A stretch of 64,000 bases of DNA from Adiantum capillus-veneris (GCA_014529385.2 CM043958.1:125217817-125281816), one strand, 5' to 3'; counted from the stretch's first letter, positions 22,850-35,649 are shown. Made by a program: numbers and translations. Notes: generated from the sequence alone by a model not told the origin.

Positions 22850-25744
22850 TGTGAGGGCCATGCCCGGGGACCACCGACTATACCATCTCCACATGGATAC
22901 ACTATGATCTCCGACATCCCTCCAGCTTGAGACCGACACCAAGACATGACTCCTCCTGCTCTTCGATGCCAACTCAAAGGGGTGATAACATTCAATTTCT
23001 CTCATATGGATCCCTTAGCCCTGAAGAACCTTGCTTATCGATCAATCTTACCAATCGAAGTCCTCAGACTAATGTGGAACTCAACCTTCCAGGGTCAGCT
23101 GTTGGGAGTTCTCTAATTCACCCTTGATCAAGGGTCATTAACGCTTTTTTCGGGTTAGGACCGAGAACACCCGTCAATGCGTTTCCCTAAGGTGAGTGTA
23201 TTATAGTCTACATGAATCCCTTGATCCCAAGTTGTTCCCCACTCCGTAGATCCGAGTCCCTTTTTCCACGCTCTGGACTTAATTGCTAAGACAACATAAA
23301 ATTGGGTTCAACTTTTCGGCCAACAATTAGTCCTCCGGAATCCGCCCACCCACCGAACCGTTTGATAAATGCACCTTCACAAGGTAGTACTATGATACTA
23401 GAAAACAATATTCCAATCATGGCGAACCAAGAATACATTTCAAGCATTTGAAAGCAGCATGCAAATTGTTTCATACCCTTGCAAATGTGCATTTATCAGA
23501 TCGTTTCCACCTTTTCCTTTATAGAATATTTTTTTCTTCCTTTTTTCTTTAATATTAGTAAAATTATATAGTTATCTTTTCAAACAGTCACATATACTTC
23601 TCCAGGCATACCCCGATCCTCGTCCAAGGACTCCGGTATCCTGTCTCCTCCGCCACGTGAGAAGACGGCGCCTTTACACAGATTCCCATTCTTATTTTTC
23701 TTTATCTTGTGTGGGAAAGTCTTCAAAAATAATCTACTTTAGGTTCCTTTTAAATCAATAATCCCAAGAAGAAGAGCAAAGGTCCGGCTGATGAGGACAA
23801 CTGCGGAATAGCCCATTTAGGTTCCTAGCCTTTCCAAGGTTCCTTTTTCCCAAACAATTAGAAGAGTTCCTTAATTAAATCAGATCCTCCTCCCTTATCA
23901 TGATCCCTCCATGGATCCTTTTTCCTTCCTCCTTTTCCCGTCGGCATCAGGCCTACCCAGACTAGGCCGATTTCCAGACGCATCCGCGGGTCACATCCAC
24001 CCGGCCGGGACACACTCCCATTCAATCCCATTTCTAGGGCCATGAATAAACAGTGAGCTCAAACATAGACCAACGGTTATCAGCCCTAGCCGAAAAGGAC
24101 CATCCCCCATTGTGTCCCACAGGTAAACACTTGCTCCGGCCTTTTTCCAAACATGAAGACAAGTTCACACTTAAATCGCTATGTTATGCTAGGGCTATCC
24201 ACGCCATTCTTCTCAGTAAAGCTTTTAATCCTAGTTTAAATTTTTAGATTAAGCTCCTTGAGTTATAAACCCTTAATTACTAATTCCTTTTAATTTTCTA
24301 TTCAAACAAGACCTTACAGAAACAACGAATCTCATGGAAGTTTAAGGTTTTGTCTCTACCTAAGTTTCAAGTTATCCCCGACTTTGATGAATCCCATTTT
24401 GGTCCCTTTTCATCATTTTCAATCCATGGGGCATCTCCATGGAAGCGATGGGAGTTTTATGTTCAAACAACACGGCGACGACATCCGTGAAGCTATCCCC
24501 TTACTCCCCCCTTCGGATTTGCAAAACAAACTTGAAAGTAGACAAACTTGAAATGGACAATGCATATGCTTTCTATAATGAGTTTTTGCTATGGTGTGAT
24601 CTATGTGTGATACACACAAAACATTCGAGATACACCAACTTACAACTTTGGCAATTAATCAAAACTTCCTTTGAGTGCTTATGCACGAGTAAAACCCTTA
24701 TATGCATAGTAGAGTAAAAATGGCGAAGTTCCTAAGAATGGACTTCCTAGTGTGTCGTAAAATATGCATGTAATAGTGTATGAATGATTAAAAAATTATT
24801 CTCTAGAAAGGTATTTAGGCGTACCTTTAATACAGTGGAGAGGATTAATCCAGTGGCTTAAGGTTTCGGAGCCTTAATGTGTAGATAGTAGGGTCTTCTC
24901 CTTGCTTTGGAAGAGTAACGGAAAATGTATGGACGTGGCCGAATCTTTTCTGCTTCCCTTTGCTTGAAAACCTCCAATTTGGTTATGGAAATAGAAAGAG
25001 ATTAAGAAAAGTTCAAACTATGGAAAGCTTATAGGTTAAGAGAGAGAAGGTGAAGAGAGTAATGGTGATTTGTATTATGGTTATGGCTTCTCTTGAGGAG
25101 AGAGGGATGTGTAGGTGTGTGTGTGAAGGAGGATTAGCATTGGCTTTTCATGGCTCACTATCAAGCTTGAACTATCAAAATGTGTAGAGAAATGAAGTGA
25201 AGTGAAGCGTAGCAAAGTTAAGAGAAGAAGTGTTTAATGAGTAGGGAAGGACTCATTTTAATCTTAATTTGATCAGGCCTTTAACTTATGGTGATAAGTT
25301 ACTTTACATATTTTGATAGGCTTTCTCACTTCTCAAAGCTTCTCCAACAAGCTACTTATGCAAGAAGATAATTTCCTACAAGTGGCTTATGCATGAAGCT
25401 ACTTTTCCTACAAGTGGCTTCTTCAACAAGCTACTTCAACTAGTGGATTTTTTTTTTTCAACAAGTTACTTTTTCACCTTACCCTATTCTTTATTTGTTT
25501 TTCTTATGCACATTTATATTTTCTTGAGATAAAACCAATATCCCATGCATTGGTTATATCCACGTTCCCATGGTGAAAACCGAAAGTGTCTCATGGCCGA
25601 TAGATTTGCATTGATTATATCCATGTTCCCCTGGTTAAAACCGAAAGCATCTTGTGGGTAGCTAGGGTGCTTTGCTCGATTGTATTCGGAAAGTCGACGG
25701 ATTAGATATTTCAACAAGAGTAAGGCTAAGAGGAGGACCTTACA
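22850..25744 (-). repeat. 3' LTR of element B
   Basis: 2895 bp, matched along its length by 39711-42566, with scattered substitutions and small indels (for example extra sequence near 24470-24530). Small frames inside it (22927, 23286, 24439) recur only partly in the other copy and are not genes. Confidence 0.92.
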
Positions 25745-25989
25745 AACTACGCAACAAAAAGAAAGAGCTATCCTCAGCTTGAAATAAATAAGGAAGCTTG
25801 GAAATCTTCATTCACACGTTACACATTCAACTTCTGGGTAACGCTAATTTATCCTGCCTTGGCTGGCTTGCCTATATAAGGTGCACTATATTTTCATTTC
25901 TTCCAATATTATTCCCTTTGTCTTTCACTTTTCTTTCCATCCCTTGTCAAAATTCCTTAGGTTTGTCTCTTTACTCATTATCTTACGTT

Positions 25990-26057
25990 ATGGATCGATG
26001 GCAAGAGCTTGTTTTATCTATAGCCATTTCTCATCTACAACAAACAAGTGAAGCCAT
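25990..26057 (+). pseudogene. Element B antisense ORF, 5' piece
   Basis: ATG 25990 opens 22 codons (MDRWQELVLSIAISHLQQ…) up to the insertion of element D. Dropping one 4-bp target copy joins it in frame to 33974-34418, giving 171 codons including the stop. It lies between pol and the 3' LTR of B, on the strand opposite to pol. Confidence 0.65.
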
Positions 26058-27157
26058 TGTGAGCAGGATGGAAACACACAGAATGCCTCTATAATGACCT
26101 GACACACACTCTTGGAATGATATACACACACACTATGGGGCACCACTCGGCTTGCACAATCCACTTGGCCGAGACAGGGAACACACCGATGGAGTGAGAG
26201 GAGAGAGACTATCCACTTTTCCACTCCACACAGAGACACACACACACACACAAAACAAAACTCAGATCAAAAGAGGATAACTTATGATATTTAGATACAA
26301 ATGAGCTTGGGCCAACACCAATGGGTCAAATAGCTCACACAATATCGGTAAAATATGCCAGATACAATCACAAACTAGAGCAGAAGCTTCGCTCATTGGA
26401 GAAACTTACACAGCCAAAAAATCATAAAAAGAGTGAGGAATTTGGCAAAATGGACAGTGCCATCGTGTCCGGAACAGCCCCAAACCCCAGTCTGCAATGT
26501 CAAAACAGGCTCCAAAAACACCAAAAACACAACTGCGGTTGTTCCTCCTCTTCTCTCCACTCTTTTTCTGGTCTTCTATCTATTTTTTCAGTTCCCACAC
26601 TTAGCTTTATTACTTGGGCACCCTTGGCGTTTTAGATGACCTCAAACGGACCCCGAACATGCCAAAAACTGACCTCGCAGTGCATAGTTGTCACCTTTTT
26701 GCACCATCCGCACACGTGGCACTCAACTTTTTCCAATAATGCATCCCGCAACCACGTGAAGTGGTCCCAAAAGATGGTCCTCATAATGAATTTTCTACAT
26801 AATTATCATAAGAAAACATCCACGTCGTGTCCGTACTCATCCACGTGCAAATATTGACCCCATTCAACATCCTCACGCCACTAGATGCCATCTGACGCAC
26901 CTGATTACCTAATGTCATCGGCCCGCGGGTAGCTTCCTCGAGAATTTTTAGGCGCTACCAACTCCTCATTATTATAGAAAAAACACACTGGTACTGGTAA
27001 TAGTGAAAATCGATGCACTATGTACATGTTGTCCTACCTGTACACATGTGGGCCCCACATAACCACCTGGCTCTGGAAAATGGGCAACCCTTTATTTGAT
27101 GCAACATGCATGGGTATGTACATATGCGCAATCCTTTGCTCCATACAACTCCTCACA
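26058..27157 (-). repeat. 3' LTR of element D
   Basis: 1100 bp, matched by 32841-33969 with several indels (for example the CA-repeat at 26230-26255 and a 35-40 bp segment near 33280 missing here). Confidence 0.88.
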
Positions 27158-27174
27158 TAATTTGCCCATCCCCT
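27158..27174 (-). other. Polypurine tract of element D
   Basis: On the minus strand AGGGGATGGGCAAATTA directly precedes the 3' LTR. Confidence 0.7.
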
Positions 27175-27185
27175 AGCATGCTAGA

Positions 27186-28640
27186 TCATTCATGATCAGC
27201 AGTAGGAAAAAGCGATATGAGACTCGCAACGTCACAGGTCTCCTCGTCCCTCACAGACATTACTTTCTCCACAGATAGCTCATCTTGCTCCACTATCATC
27301 AATTTAGCATGGTACAATTTAAGAGGCAATCCATTTACCCTTGACTTATGTAGAATCCCATCCAGGTTAACCAACTGATATGTACCATTTGGAAAACACT
27401 CCATTACCTTGAAAGGGCCTTCCCACTTAAGTTGAAACTTCTTTTGGAAGGTGTTGTCCAGCTTACTGTTTTAGCGCAAAACCAAGTCATGCTTCTTGAT
27501 ACCCTTACTTTTGACCTTTTCATTTATCTTTGCCAAAGCCTTATCCTGCATCTGCCCATAATGTTCAAATGCACTCATTCTATCCAACTGAACCTCTTGT
27601 AACTGTAAGAGCCTCTCTTTGAATGCATCACTAGGCGGCCCAAGAAACTTCTCTAGCATCTTTACTGCAGGCAACTCTACCTCCACAGGCAATAGTGCTT
27701 CCTTTCCATATACCAAATGAACTGGAGTAAACCATGTACTTGTCTTCACCGAAGTACGGTAAGCCCATAATGCACTAGGCAATTCCAAATCCCAATTATT
27801 TCCTTGGTGCTTTGTCACTTTCGAAAGGATTTGTAACAACTCACCATTGAATATTTCATTTAAACCATTATACTGTGGATAATAAGGAGTGGTATGCTGG
27901 TGCCTAATCTTCATCTTTGTGCATAAAAAGTCTAGTAGTTTAGCTCTAAATCCTGGCCCCTTATCTGAAAGTAGCTCCAATGGCACCCCAAACTTGCAAC
28001 ATATTTCATCATACACAAATTTTTCCACATCCTTTGCAGTGATTTGTTTTACTGCTATAGCCTCTACCCATCTAGAGAGATAGTCCACTGCAGTCAAAAT
28101 ATAGCTTTTGCCCCTACTTGTGATAGGTAACGGGCCTATTGCATCAATCCCCCATTTTTCAAACACATCAAATTTCATAATGGTTTTTCGTAGCTCTGGA
28201 TTCAACACTCTCTTCCCAAATGCTTGACACCTATTGCAAGACCTACACCAATGGTGAACATCCTTCTGCAAACTAGGCCATACATACCCCTCTTGCAAGA
28301 TCTTATGCAAAGTGATCTTTATATCAAAATGGCCGCCACATACGCCTTCATGATTCTCTTCCAACACTCTATACAGCTCCTCCCGCCAAGGTACACGTCT
28401 CAACACAAGATCATCCCCTTTCATGTATAAGACATCACCAATCAATTTGTATTTGTATGCTCTAGGAACAAAACCATACTTCTTAGACTTTTGAATCTCC
28501 TTTAAAATGATTCCTGTTAGCAAAAACTCCTCTTCTTGAGCCAAACTTTCCCGGCCATGATAAAGAGGTAAATTGGTCCTCAACACAAATAGCTCCCCAA
28601 TCATGCTTTGAGCTGCTTCATGTGCTTCTCCATTTAGAGA
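27186..28640 (-). pseudogene. Element D integrase, one stop
   Basis: A frame from about 28604 to 27186 is broken only by TAA at 27471-27473 (context fits a lost CAA). It holds the zinc-binding H-H-C-C module (HEGVCGGHF … CRSCNRC), catalytic Asp in KWGIDAIGPL, Asp in LLSDKGPGF and Glu in YNGLNEIFNGEL. The C-terminal part has KWEGPFKVMECFPNGTYQL, the GPY/F-type domain of Ty3 integrases. No chromodomain, as expected for non-chromoviruses. About 470 codons, close to the usual length. Confidence 0.85.
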
Positions 28641-28689
28641 ACGCTCAATGTGTCTGATGCTCCATGCTTCAAACTTTTTTTACAGGCCT

Positions 28690-29100
28690 TTAATTCTGAA
28701 ACACATTTCCTTCAATGAGGTGTTCTTGCTCTTCCACACATCCAACACTTGCTAACAAGGCATCACCTTTTATGCTCAACCTTCTAACCCCATGATTCAA
28801 ACAAATGTGTAATCCAGATTCCAAAGTAGCATATTCAGCCTCATTGTTACTATGAGCATCCAATTTGAACCCTCTCTTGCATACTAGCTTCCCCTCTGGA
28901 TCATAAAGTGCTATACCCCCTGAAGCCGCATCATGGCTCTTTCTGTATGAGCCATCAAAGAAAAACACATGTGCATTGCTAATCTGTGGAACTTCTTCAA
29001 CTACCTTTCTTACCACCTCTTCCTTAACAAGAAGGGGATTCTCCTTATAGGTCAACAAATCGGCTAGGGTAGCCCTTGTCCATAAAAGCTTTAACACAAC
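28690..29100 (-). pseudogene. Element D archaeal-type RNase H
   Basis: VFFFDGSYRKSHDAASGGIA supplies the first Asp, HSNNEAEYATLESGLHICL the Glu and SIKGDALLA the second Asp. This is the additional RNase H of Tat/Ogre elements, distinct from the Ty3 RNase H that normally follows RT. Its usual partner, RNase H 1, is absent here because of the deletion joining RT directly to this region. Confidence 0.8.
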
Positions 29101-30498
29101 TACCAATGAATGGTGCCAATACCCAATTTTCCCTCTCTTGATAGAAAGATGGTCCATTTGACAACCCAAATGGAAATACCATGTAGCAATAGCATCCCCA
29201 TGGCGTAATAAAAGCTGTCTTTGTTCGGTCTTTAAGAGAAATCTTCAATTGAAAATAGCCTGAAAAACCATCACACACAGTGTACCTCTCATAACCTGCC
29301 ACCACTGAATCCAAGATATGATCGATGAAAGGAAGAGGATATGGGTTCTTCTTAGTGGCTGCATTTAAGGGTTTAAAATCTATGCAAATCCTCCACTTTC
29401 CATCCTTCTTTGGACTGACTACTACTGGACTCACCCATTCTGTGGTCTCCACAGGGACTATGAACCCTGCCTTCAATAACTTGTCCACCTCTTCCCTCAA
29501 GGCTTCCATTTGCTGTTGACCCATCCTTCTTAGCCTTTGTCGCACAGGCTTAGCACCTTCTTTCAGCTCTATATGCATCTCTTCTCCCTTGAGCCCTCTA
29601 ATCTCTTCATATGAAGTAATGAAAAAATCAGGAAAACTAGCCAGCATGTGCAAATATATCTCCTTCTCCATAGTTGAGAGGTCTCCACTGATCATTTGTG
29701 TCATCAATTCTTGCTTCTTTGACGATTCAACCTTGGTTTGCATCAGCCCTTCCATCACTTCATAAGGCCCTTCACTTTCATCTTCAACCTCATTTGTAAA
29801 TGTAACTAAACCAGACTCCTGGATTTCTTTGTCCATCAAAAGAAATGCAACATCAGCATCCTCAGCACTGCTGGTAGTACTATCACTGTCCTCGTGAGTC
29901 ACTGTGGAATAGTATTCATCACTAGACTCATCCTCATCTTCATAAAGCTCCTCCAACCATTTCCTTGTGTCCATATTATATAGCTTCTTGGTACCTGTCT
30001 TTCCATAGAGGCTAATAGTACCACATCTCCAATCTTGAACAACTCCCACTGCACGTAACCATGGTCTACCTAGTATAATAGGATATGCTCCCAAACCCAC
30101 TGGCATCACATGAAAATCAACCACTACCTTTGCATCATACGCCTCCACTTCTAAGCTCTTTACAACACCCAAACATTTTACTTTTTGATGGTTTGTCAAT
30201 CTGATCCGGAAGCCTGACACCCCAGTCTCACTGTAAGACCCATCTTCTCAACGCATGAGTGTGTTATCACACATATTTGGGCCCCGCCATCAACATAGCC
30301 TTGTCCCATATTTTTCCTTTTATTCCACACATCTACTATTAGGCAAATGTCTGGTAGCTCATCCATCGCCAACACTTTTACTGAACCTCTCTCTGGCTCT
30401 TTCTCCATTGGGCTGACCATCCTCTTCCACTGTCGCTTTAGCTTAGGAACCATCTCTATAAGCTGCCCAAAAGTAACATCTGCCTTCCTGCTTGTCAA
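29045..30498 (-). pseudogene. Element D protease and truncated reverse transcriptase
   Basis: 30498-30196 holds the aspartic protease motif VDGGAQICVIT. A frame change leads to 30220-29045 with IILGRPWLRAVG (protease end), an acidic linker, EWVSPVVVSPKKDGKWRICI, a YPLPFIDHIL block and VFPFGLSNGPSFYQ. The palm ends at AFMD followed by unrelated residues, so the catalytic FMDD is cut through and thumb plus RNase H 1 are gone. The deletion joint is near 29083. Confidence 0.8.
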
Positions 30499-31784
30499 AT
30501 CCTCCTCAAATCATAGCTTAATTGCCCATCCCCTAGTGGAAAATCAGAAACATGAAACTTGCGACGAGCCCTCCTTTTTCTCTTGGCCTTGACATCCTCG
30601 CCTTCATGGCTCTTTCCGTTCTTATTACTAGGACCTGGGGCACTTCTTCCTTCCTTTTCCTCTGTGGTACTCGTCCCAATAGGCATCACTAATGTATCCT
30701 CTAGCTTTGATGCCTTCTCCAAGGTGACTACACTTAGCACTTTTGTCTTTCCCTTTTCCTCCTAGGTCAATCCACTGGTTCCTTCTTCTCCCTTAATTTC
30801 AATGCCATAATCATTTGACCTAGTTAGCACCTGTCTTGGCAATGGATACATGTCTCCCCCCATCCTTGGTGGCTTATCACATTGCGGGCTGATGTGGCCC
30901 AACTCTCCACAATTATAACATGTGGGCGTCTGCCTCCAGAACCTACCATTACTTTGTCCAACACCATTCCTGGGTCTTTCTTCACCTCCTGGCTGATTTG
31001 CAAACCTCCCTCGACCTCGATTATTTCCCATAGTACCTAGCAGGTTTAGGTTGAGACTCTTAATTAAATCTACCACTTGCCTCATGTCTTGCCTTAGCCC
31101 ATCATCTTGCACTGCTATAGTGACCACTGCTGGCATAACTTGAGGAGTAAGAGAAACTATTGGTTCATGATGAACCCCTAGCATGAGACCTGGAAAAGAA
31201 TCCATAGGCTGAAATTCAGACCTCATGGGCAAAGACTCCACTCCTAACTGGTTCATTTTCCTCAGCTTCCACTCTTTGTTCCTTACTACCTCTATTGCAT
31301 CTTCATATGTCCTAGGCTTATTTAGCTCCACTCTCCAACGTATATTCTCCGAAAGACCAGCCAAGAACCTGTCCTTCTTCATCATATTAGGTGGGGGTAC
31401 TTGTGGTGCTAAGGCTTTTCACATCCACTCCCATGCCAATGAGAACTTACGTATGTATGCATCTACTAGCTCACCTTCCTTTTTCACTAAAGCCTGTACT
31501 TCTTGCCACACTTTGTCAGGATCTTCTATCTTCACAAACTCCACTTCCAACCCATGCTTGAGATTGTCCCAACTCAATCTTACAGGTGGATCAGCCACAC
31601 GCAACTCCTCTTCAAATGCTTTGGACCAAACTTGTGCATCGCTCTTCAAACAAATCTGGAGAAGATGTAACATCTGGGCAGGGTCATGATACTGGTTGCT
31701 AATGCATGCAACCTCCATCTTTTCCAAAAATTCTTCTACATCTTCATCACTTCTTCCATGAAACTCCGGATAAGAGAAAGCCAT
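30499..31784 (-). pseudogene. Element D gag with CCHC knuckle
   Basis: ATG 31784 (MAFSYPEFHGRS…) is the likely start. It has a capsid domain (AQVWSKAFEEEL, VWQEVQALVKKEGE), a TGA at 31419-31421 where an Arg codon is expected, then FLAGLSENIRWRVEL and the zinc knuckle CYNCGELGHISPQC at 30879-30920. A TAG at 30762-30764 and a frameshift near 30498 follow, in a Lys/Arg-rich tail (KAKRKRRARRK). Confidence 0.82.
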
Positions 31785-32816
31785 GGCTACCCAAGCTACA
31801 ATGCTTTGAGAACCTCTTCGAACACACGTGCAAGAATCCAAAACTTTTTACTCACTCAATTCCTAGAAACTTCAATGGAGCTCAACTTTATATAAGGAAA
31901 AACACATGCACATCAAATGAGTTTTCATAGGTTAATCATCGGAATTACAACAGGCAAAGGACATTCCAGTATCTATCTCAATATTCTTGGCCCGAACATA
32001 AAGAGTATGTGCTGCTGGGAAAAAATCTTCCTGGACACATGAACATTTATCTGAATTCTTTGAGTTAAATGAAAAGGAGTGAATTGAGGTCTGTTTTGAA
32101 CATCCATTAAAGCCAACCATGAAGCTCCCAAGAAGGCATACCTGAATTATCCCCTGATTTTGCCAGAATTTCAGCAGCATAACAGCATAAATGGCTCAAA
32201 AGACCAAAAAACTAGCCATCATAACTTGAAAAAAATTTGACTGAGTTTCCCCGGAAGTAGAGCAGTAAGAACCCAAAAATATAGATTGTATATGTATGCA
32301 TAAACTGCCAACAATAGAAGCTGAGCATCAATTAGAAATCACTAATACATAGCCTATGGTGAGGTCATGAAAAGGGTTCTCCAGCTACCTGTATCACCGA
32401 AAGGATCTCCACATTTGAGAATCCCCCACCTCAATAAAACCTCACGCTATCGACCCTCTCACGAAGGCTAATGCAAATCGCGTATAGTCAAGTCTCAGAA
32501 ATGACTATCTTCGAGACCAAGTCTCAGAAATGGCTGGGACTGCCAAATAAAACCAAGTATGGCTCCACAAAGGCGTACAATGGCAGTTTCGACAAGTAAC
32601 GTACAATCCAACCGACAATGCACTCAAATAGGCGCCAAATGATGCATACCCACAACAACTGCAAGTGACACCACTACTAGTATATCACTGTACTCCAGCT
32701 ACCTGTACCTCTGTGAATCACCTATACCTGTATCTGTAACCTGTAACCTGTAGTCTGCAACCTATAATCCCGAATCTCGAATCTTGAAGCTCGAAGCAGA
32801 AGGTACTCGAAGAAGA
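31785..32816 (-). other. Element D leader between PBS and gag
   Basis: About 1 kb of untranslated leader with short direct repeats near the 5' end (AACCTGTAACCTGTAG-like, 32720-32800). No gene recognised. Confidence 0.5.
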
Positions 32817-32834
32817 TCCTCCGTGGGGGCGCCA
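32817..32834 (-). other. Primer-binding site of element D
   Basis: TGGCGCCCCCACGGAGGA on the minus strand, six bases inside the 5' LTR. Nearly the same as the site of element A; not initiator-Met. Confidence 0.75.
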
Positions 32835-32840
32835 AAAGAA

Positions 32841-33969
32841 TGTGAGCGGGATGGAAACACACAAAACGCCTCTATAATGACCCGACACACAGTCTTGGAA
32901 TGATATACACACACACACTATGGGGCACCACTCGGCTTACAGAATCCACCTGGCCGAGACAGGGAACACACCGATGGAGTGAGAGGAGAGAGACTATCCA
33001 CTTTCCCACTCCACATAGAGACAAAAAAACAAAAACAACTCAAAAGAGGATAACTTATGATATTTAGATACAAATGAGCTTGGGCCAACACCAATGGGGC
33101 AAATAGCTCACACAATATGGGTAAAATATGCTAGATACAATCACAAACTAGAGAAGAAGCTTCGCTCATAGGAGAAACTTACACAGCCAAAACAGAAAAA
33201 CAAGAGTGAGGAATTTGGCAAAATGAACAGTGCCATCGCGTTCGGAACGGCCCAAAACCTTAGTCTACAATGTCAAAGTGCTCAAATCCGACCTCGGATG
33301 AGCAGTTTAGGGCCAAAACAGGCTCCAAAACAACAAAAACACGGTTGCGGCTGTTCCTCCTCTTCTCTCCACTCTTTTTCTGGTCTTCTCTCTGTTTTTT
33401 CAGTTCCCACACTTAGATTTATTACTTGGGCACCCTTGGCCTTTTAGATGACCTCAAACGGACCCCGAACAGGCCAAAAAGTGACCTCGCAGTGCATAGT
33501 TGTCACCTTTTTGCATCATCTGCACACCTGGCACTCAACTTTTTCCAATAATGCATCCCGCAACCACGTGAAGTGGTCCCAAAATATGGTCCTCATAATG
33601 ACCTTTCTGCATAATTATCACAAGAATACATCCACGTCGTGTCCGTACTCATCCACGTGAAAATATTGACCCCATTTGACCTCCTGACGCCACTAGATGC
33701 CATCTGACGCACCTGCTTACCTCATGTCATCGGCCCGCGAGTAGCTTCCTTGAGAATTTTTATGCGCTACCAACTCCTTATTATTATAGAAAAAACACAC
33801 TAGTACTGATAATAGTGAAAATCGATGCACTATGTACATGCTGTCCTACCTGTACACATGTGGGCCCCACATAACCACCTGGCTCTAGAAAATGGGCAAT
33901 CCTTTATTTGATGCACCATGCATGGGTATGTACATATGCGCAATCCCTTGCTCCAAAAAACTCCTGACA
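32841..33969 (-). repeat. 5' LTR of element D
   Basis: 1129 bp, partner of 26058-27157. Confidence 0.88.
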
Positions 33970-33973
33970 CCGT

Positions 33974-34418
33974 GAGGAGAGATTTTGTGGAGCGATATGG
34001 GCGCCTGCTATTTCCTCACTTGGGAACTTCAGTAGCTCAAACCAAATTGCGGACATTTCAAAGTGTAACAAGGGTGACCCTTTGGGGTTGGGATCACTTT
34101 CATAATAATGTCCATTTGGCTATGGTTACTGAAGCTATGGGTTTGAGTCCTCGGTATTACTGCATGATGAGGTCAACGCATCGAGGTTTTTCAGAACGGG
34201 TCTTTTTGCTTCCTCAATTCCTTCCTCATCAAAAGATATATCTTTACCCTCATTTTGGTTTACCACTTAGAGGGCCCTTTAACTTCACACCTCATACTAG
34301 AGAGATTAGTGCAATAATTTCAGAGCGAATCTTTCCTATTGATGAGAGGCCTAATATGTGGCCTACTTGTGATAGTTGCTTTTGTGATCATGTAATGGAT
34401 GGGCTTATTGACCTCTAG
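33974..34418 (+). pseudogene. Element B antisense ORF, 3' piece
   Basis: Continues the ORF that starts at 25990 and runs to TAG 34416-34418; in total 170 residues. Blocks YGRLLFPHLGTSVAQTK, RVTLWGWDHFHNNVHLAMV and GLSPRYYCMMRS align one-to-one with the sense ORF at 39594-39304 of the same element. C-terminal part contains PHQKIYLYPHFGLPLRGPF and MWPTCDSCFCDH. Family unknown to me. Apart from the insertion of D there is no frame damage, in contrast to neighbouring gag-pol. Confidence 0.7.
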
Positions 34419-34767
34419 AAAATGTATCTTTGTTATGTCCCTTAGCAAGTTCATCATGTTCTAAGATCTTGGTGCCTGTCTTAAGTCCTTCTTTCTCTGA
34501 TTTTTCTTGATGGATATAATGAAATTGGTCATGAGTTCTTATATCTTGTATTTGATAGAGTCCTTGAGAGAATTTCAAACTTAGCTAAATCTATTTATTG
34601 ATTTTTTAATTCCATACACAGATCCAAGTCACAAGATGTAAAGGAAAACGCTAATCTCATTATTATTTAGCAAAAGATCAGTTGCAAAAGTTCAGTAAGA
34701 GAGAACTTGGATTTTGTAGTTACATGGGTTAACATGGTTTAGTTTGAGTACAAAAAAGAGGAGAATC
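34419..34767. other. Gap between convergent antisense ORF and pol of element B
   Basis: About 350 bp with no gene. It separates the end of the antisense ORF from the chromodomain end of pol. Low-complexity T-rich, nothing else seen. Confidence 0.5.
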
Positions 34768-35649
34768 CTAATCAAAAAGATGAGGAAACTGAGGAGTAAG
34801 GCATTCCCAATCTTCCCAAGAGGCATCTTCAATGGGGTAGCCCTTCCACTGGACTAAAGCCTCCTGAATTTTTTGATGTCGTAGAATAATTTATCTCGTG
34901 CCTTAAAAATCCGGGGGGATCTTTGTAAATCAGCATAACTCTTTTGCCTGTCACTTGCTCTCTTAAGGTTCTCCCTTATTATTTTGATTTGACGATCCAT
35001 TTCTTCAAGTGTATTCTCTGTCGCAGGTACTGGAAGACTTGGGTCGGCCATTCTGAGTGGAATGATACAATCTGTTCCATAAAGATCTCTGAATGGTGAC
35101 ATTCCTAGGCTTCTATGGTAGGAAGAATTATAAGCAAATTCCACTAAGGGTAAAAACTTGATCCAAAGATGAGGTTGCTGACTACAGTATGATCTCAACA
35201 TATCTTCTATGACTTGATTAACTCTTTCAGTTTGTCCATCTGGCTCTGGATGATAGGCTGAACTTAAGTTTAATTGAGTGCCTAAGGATTGGAATGGCCT
35301 TCCAAAACTTAGAGGTAAACCTGGCATCACGATCACTGATTATCCTAGTAGGTATTCCATGTAATCTGAGAATTTCTTTTACAAAAATTTGAGCAATATC
35401 TGCTGCAGAGGCAGTGGTTTTGACTGGGACAAGGTGAGCTACTTTGGTGAGTTTATCCACCACCACAAAAATTGAATCAAAATTTCCAGCAGTCTTGGGT
35501 AACCCTGTTCCAAAATCCATATTGATGCACTCCCACTTCATTGTAGGTATATCCAATGGTTGTAGCTTTCCAGGAATCTTAACTCTTTCAGCCTTCACCT
35601 TTTGGCATACCAAACACTTCTTAACATACTCTAAGGTATCCTTTTTCAT
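34768..35649 (-). pseudogene. Element B integrase and chromodomain
   Basis: 35649-35227 has CLVCQK (zinc module end), NMDFGTGLPK (Asp) and RIISDRDARF (Asp). A frameshift near 35280 leads to 35336-34854 with AYHPEPDGQTERVNQ (Glu), LVEFAYNSSYHRSLGMSPF and the linker. After another frame change the chromodomain VQWKGYPIEDASWED ends at TAG 34768-34770. This C-terminal chromodomain identifies the element as a chromovirus, whose integrase may be guided to marked chromatin. Confidence 0.82.

Larger units (their letters stand above)
26058..33969 (-). mobile_element. Element D: Tat/Ogre-like Ty3 retrotransposon
   Basis: LTRs at 26058-27157 (3') and 32841-33969 (5') begin TGTGAGC and end CTCACA or CTGACA. 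Flanks read CCAT (left) and CCGT (right), a probable 4-bp duplication differing by one transition. PBS at 32817-32834 and PPT at 27158-27174. Gag-pol reads leftward: gag with zinc knuckle, protease, RT, archaeal-type RNase H, integrase. The extra RNase H, which is upstream of integrase, is the mark of the Tat/Ogre group. An internal deletion starts inside the catalytic FMDD of RT and removes the rest of RT and RNase H 1. It is inserted in the antisense ORF of element B. Confidence 0.88.

Noticed and set aside
22454-23005. A 183-codon fused minus-strand ORF
   Set aside because: It reads from the LTR of element B across the insertion point into element F; only the part left of 22850 belongs to F.
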